From positions 310,001-374,000 of the forward strand of contig JAUIFF010000003.1 in assembly GCA_030429545.1 (NCBI GenBank): a DNA stretch of 64,000 bases. The letters are read 5' to 3'. Position 1 is the stretch's first letter. The number at the start of each line of letters is the position of its first letter. Under the pieces are notes generated by a model that saw nothing but the letters and a program-made list of their open reading frames with translations, was not told the origin of the DNA and made no database searches. The position numbers and the translations under genes are program-made. Below, one piece after another: positions 63,412-64,000 of the stretch. Source of the stretch: Polyangia bacterium. GTDB lineage: Bacteria > Myxococcota_A > Polyangia > Nannocystales > Nannocystaceae.

Positions 63412-64000
63412 ATGAACGAGGCAAACCGATCACTTGGGGACGAACATGCAGCGGTCGTCCGGGGCCTGCAGCTACGCCACCTCCTCACCCTGCTGTTGAT
63501 CGCGGCGATCGGAGCCGGGGCATTTGTCGGTCGTCGGTTTTTGACCGAACGCGACTTCACATCGACCAGCCAAGCAGCCGCCGTCGGCCGCCAGCGCGTG
63601 CTCGTTGTCCAGGTTGCCGACTATTCGCGACAGCTGTTTTTGGAGCGCGACCCGGCGGCGAAAAAACTCTACCGCGAAGCCCTGACCGGTGCCATTGCCC
63701 AGCTCGAGCACCTCCATCGCGGGCTTGTATATGGCGACCCTCAACTCGGTATTGCATATGCACTCGACCCCCAACTGCGCCCGCTGTACTTTGAGGAACC
63801 GGTCCTTCTCGACCCCAAGCTCAAGCGGTTTTTGGCCGCTGCCAGCTCGGTCGCTCAAAACGCCACAACAAACCACGACGCCCCAGACCCGAAAAATGCG
63901 GCCTATGTCACCGGTGAGGCCAGTGGCGAATTGGTCGACGCCCTCGACCAGGCACTGACCCGCATTACCGACGATGCCCAATCACAGCAGGCCCGCGCCC
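63412..64000 (+). CDS. Membrane sensor N-terminus (PilJ/NarX-like), runs off the window
   Basis: 196 residues visible; no stop before the right edge. ATG 63412 or an in-frame TTG at 63379 (after GAGGACAGG) may be the start. A membrane helix (LLTLLLIAAIGAGAFVG, about residues 24-40) is followed by an extracytoplasmic helical domain: AVGRQRVLVVQVADYSRQLFLERDPAAKKLY, then GAIAQLEHLHRGLVYGD. This resembles the PilJ/NarX-type sensor four-helix bundle of histidine kinases and chemotaxis receptors. The output domain is outside the window. One iterated palindrome lies at 63753. Confidence 0.65.
   Translation, partial: MNEANRSLGDEHAAVVRGLQLRHLLTLLLIAAIGAGAFVGRRFLTERDFTSTSQAAAVGRQRVLVVQVADYSRQLFLERDPAAKKLYREALTGAIAQLEHLHRGLVYGDPQLGIAYALDPQLRPLYFEEPVLLDPKLKRFLAAASSVAQNATTNHDAPDPKNAAYVTGEASGELVDALDQALTRITDDAQSQQARA

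Overview
The window looks like chromosomal DNA of a high-GC, predatory-type myxobacterium, most likely Myxococcota, order Nannocystales (Plesiocystis/Enhygromyxa-like). The evidence is the GC-rich wobble positions, many lipoproteins with long Thr/Ser/Asp/Gly-rich tethers behind a lipobox, a Ser/Thr kinase fused to TPRs, DUF4215-type Cys-rich repeats, an FHA membrane protein and a giant ATPase/flotillin cluster. This assignment is inference; there is no rRNA marker. I saw no tRNA, rRNA, CRISPR array, insertion sequence or prophage.

Layout. 1-8.1 kb: a truncated methyltransferase, a SAM hydrolase, a hemerythrin-like protein, a lipoprotein hydrolase and a large PAAR/RHS protein carrying a 15-residue minisatellite. 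8.1-20.3 kb: a kinase-TPR protein; a leftward carotenoid oxygenase/thiolase-like/thiolase cluster; two secreted beta-propeller lipoproteins and a GNAT acetyltransferase. 20.3-28.1 kb: a tight leftward five-gene run of envelope proteins, one of them a sulfatase-fold lipoprotein with altered active-site positions. 28.1-36.2 kb: a peroxiredoxin-like lipoprotein whose catalytic residue is an in-frame UGA (predicted selenocysteine, with a SECIS-like hairpin), a GT-C glycosyltransferase, a methyltransferase, a 1013-residue RNA-repair fusion followed by a 165-nt foldback element, a lipoprotein and a B3/4 protein. 36.4-45.2 kb: a cytochrome c/copper monooxygenase, an AraC regulator, thrS behind a leader peptide with tandem Thr codons and mutually exclusive hairpins, a helical protein and an FHA membrane protein. 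45.2-53.6 kb: lipoproteins, a membrane-embedded spermidine-synthase-like protein, an alkyltransferase-like protein and an unknown protein. 53.6-64 kb: a gene-free stretch with a long inverted repeat, then a YqiJ-YqiK(flotillin)-DUF3686 ATPase cluster and the start of a membrane sensor.

The least expected signal is not a gene. The 10-bp palindrome TGYANNTRCA occurs about 42 times by eye, spread over the whole window, where base composition predicts about two. Thirty of 36 coding copies sit in one reading frame (xxT GYA NNT RCA) and use A- or T-ending codons that are otherwise uncommon here. This looks like a genome-wide iterated DNA signal, comparable in kind to HIP1 or uptake sequences, with no function I can assign.

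Themes: surface lipoproteins built as lipobox, flexible tether and sensor or propeller domain; RNA and translation quality control (RNA-repair fusion, B3/4 protein, regulated thrS); and redox or metal chemistry (selenoprotein, c-type heme motifs, copper monooxygenase). Coordinates and counts were read by hand.
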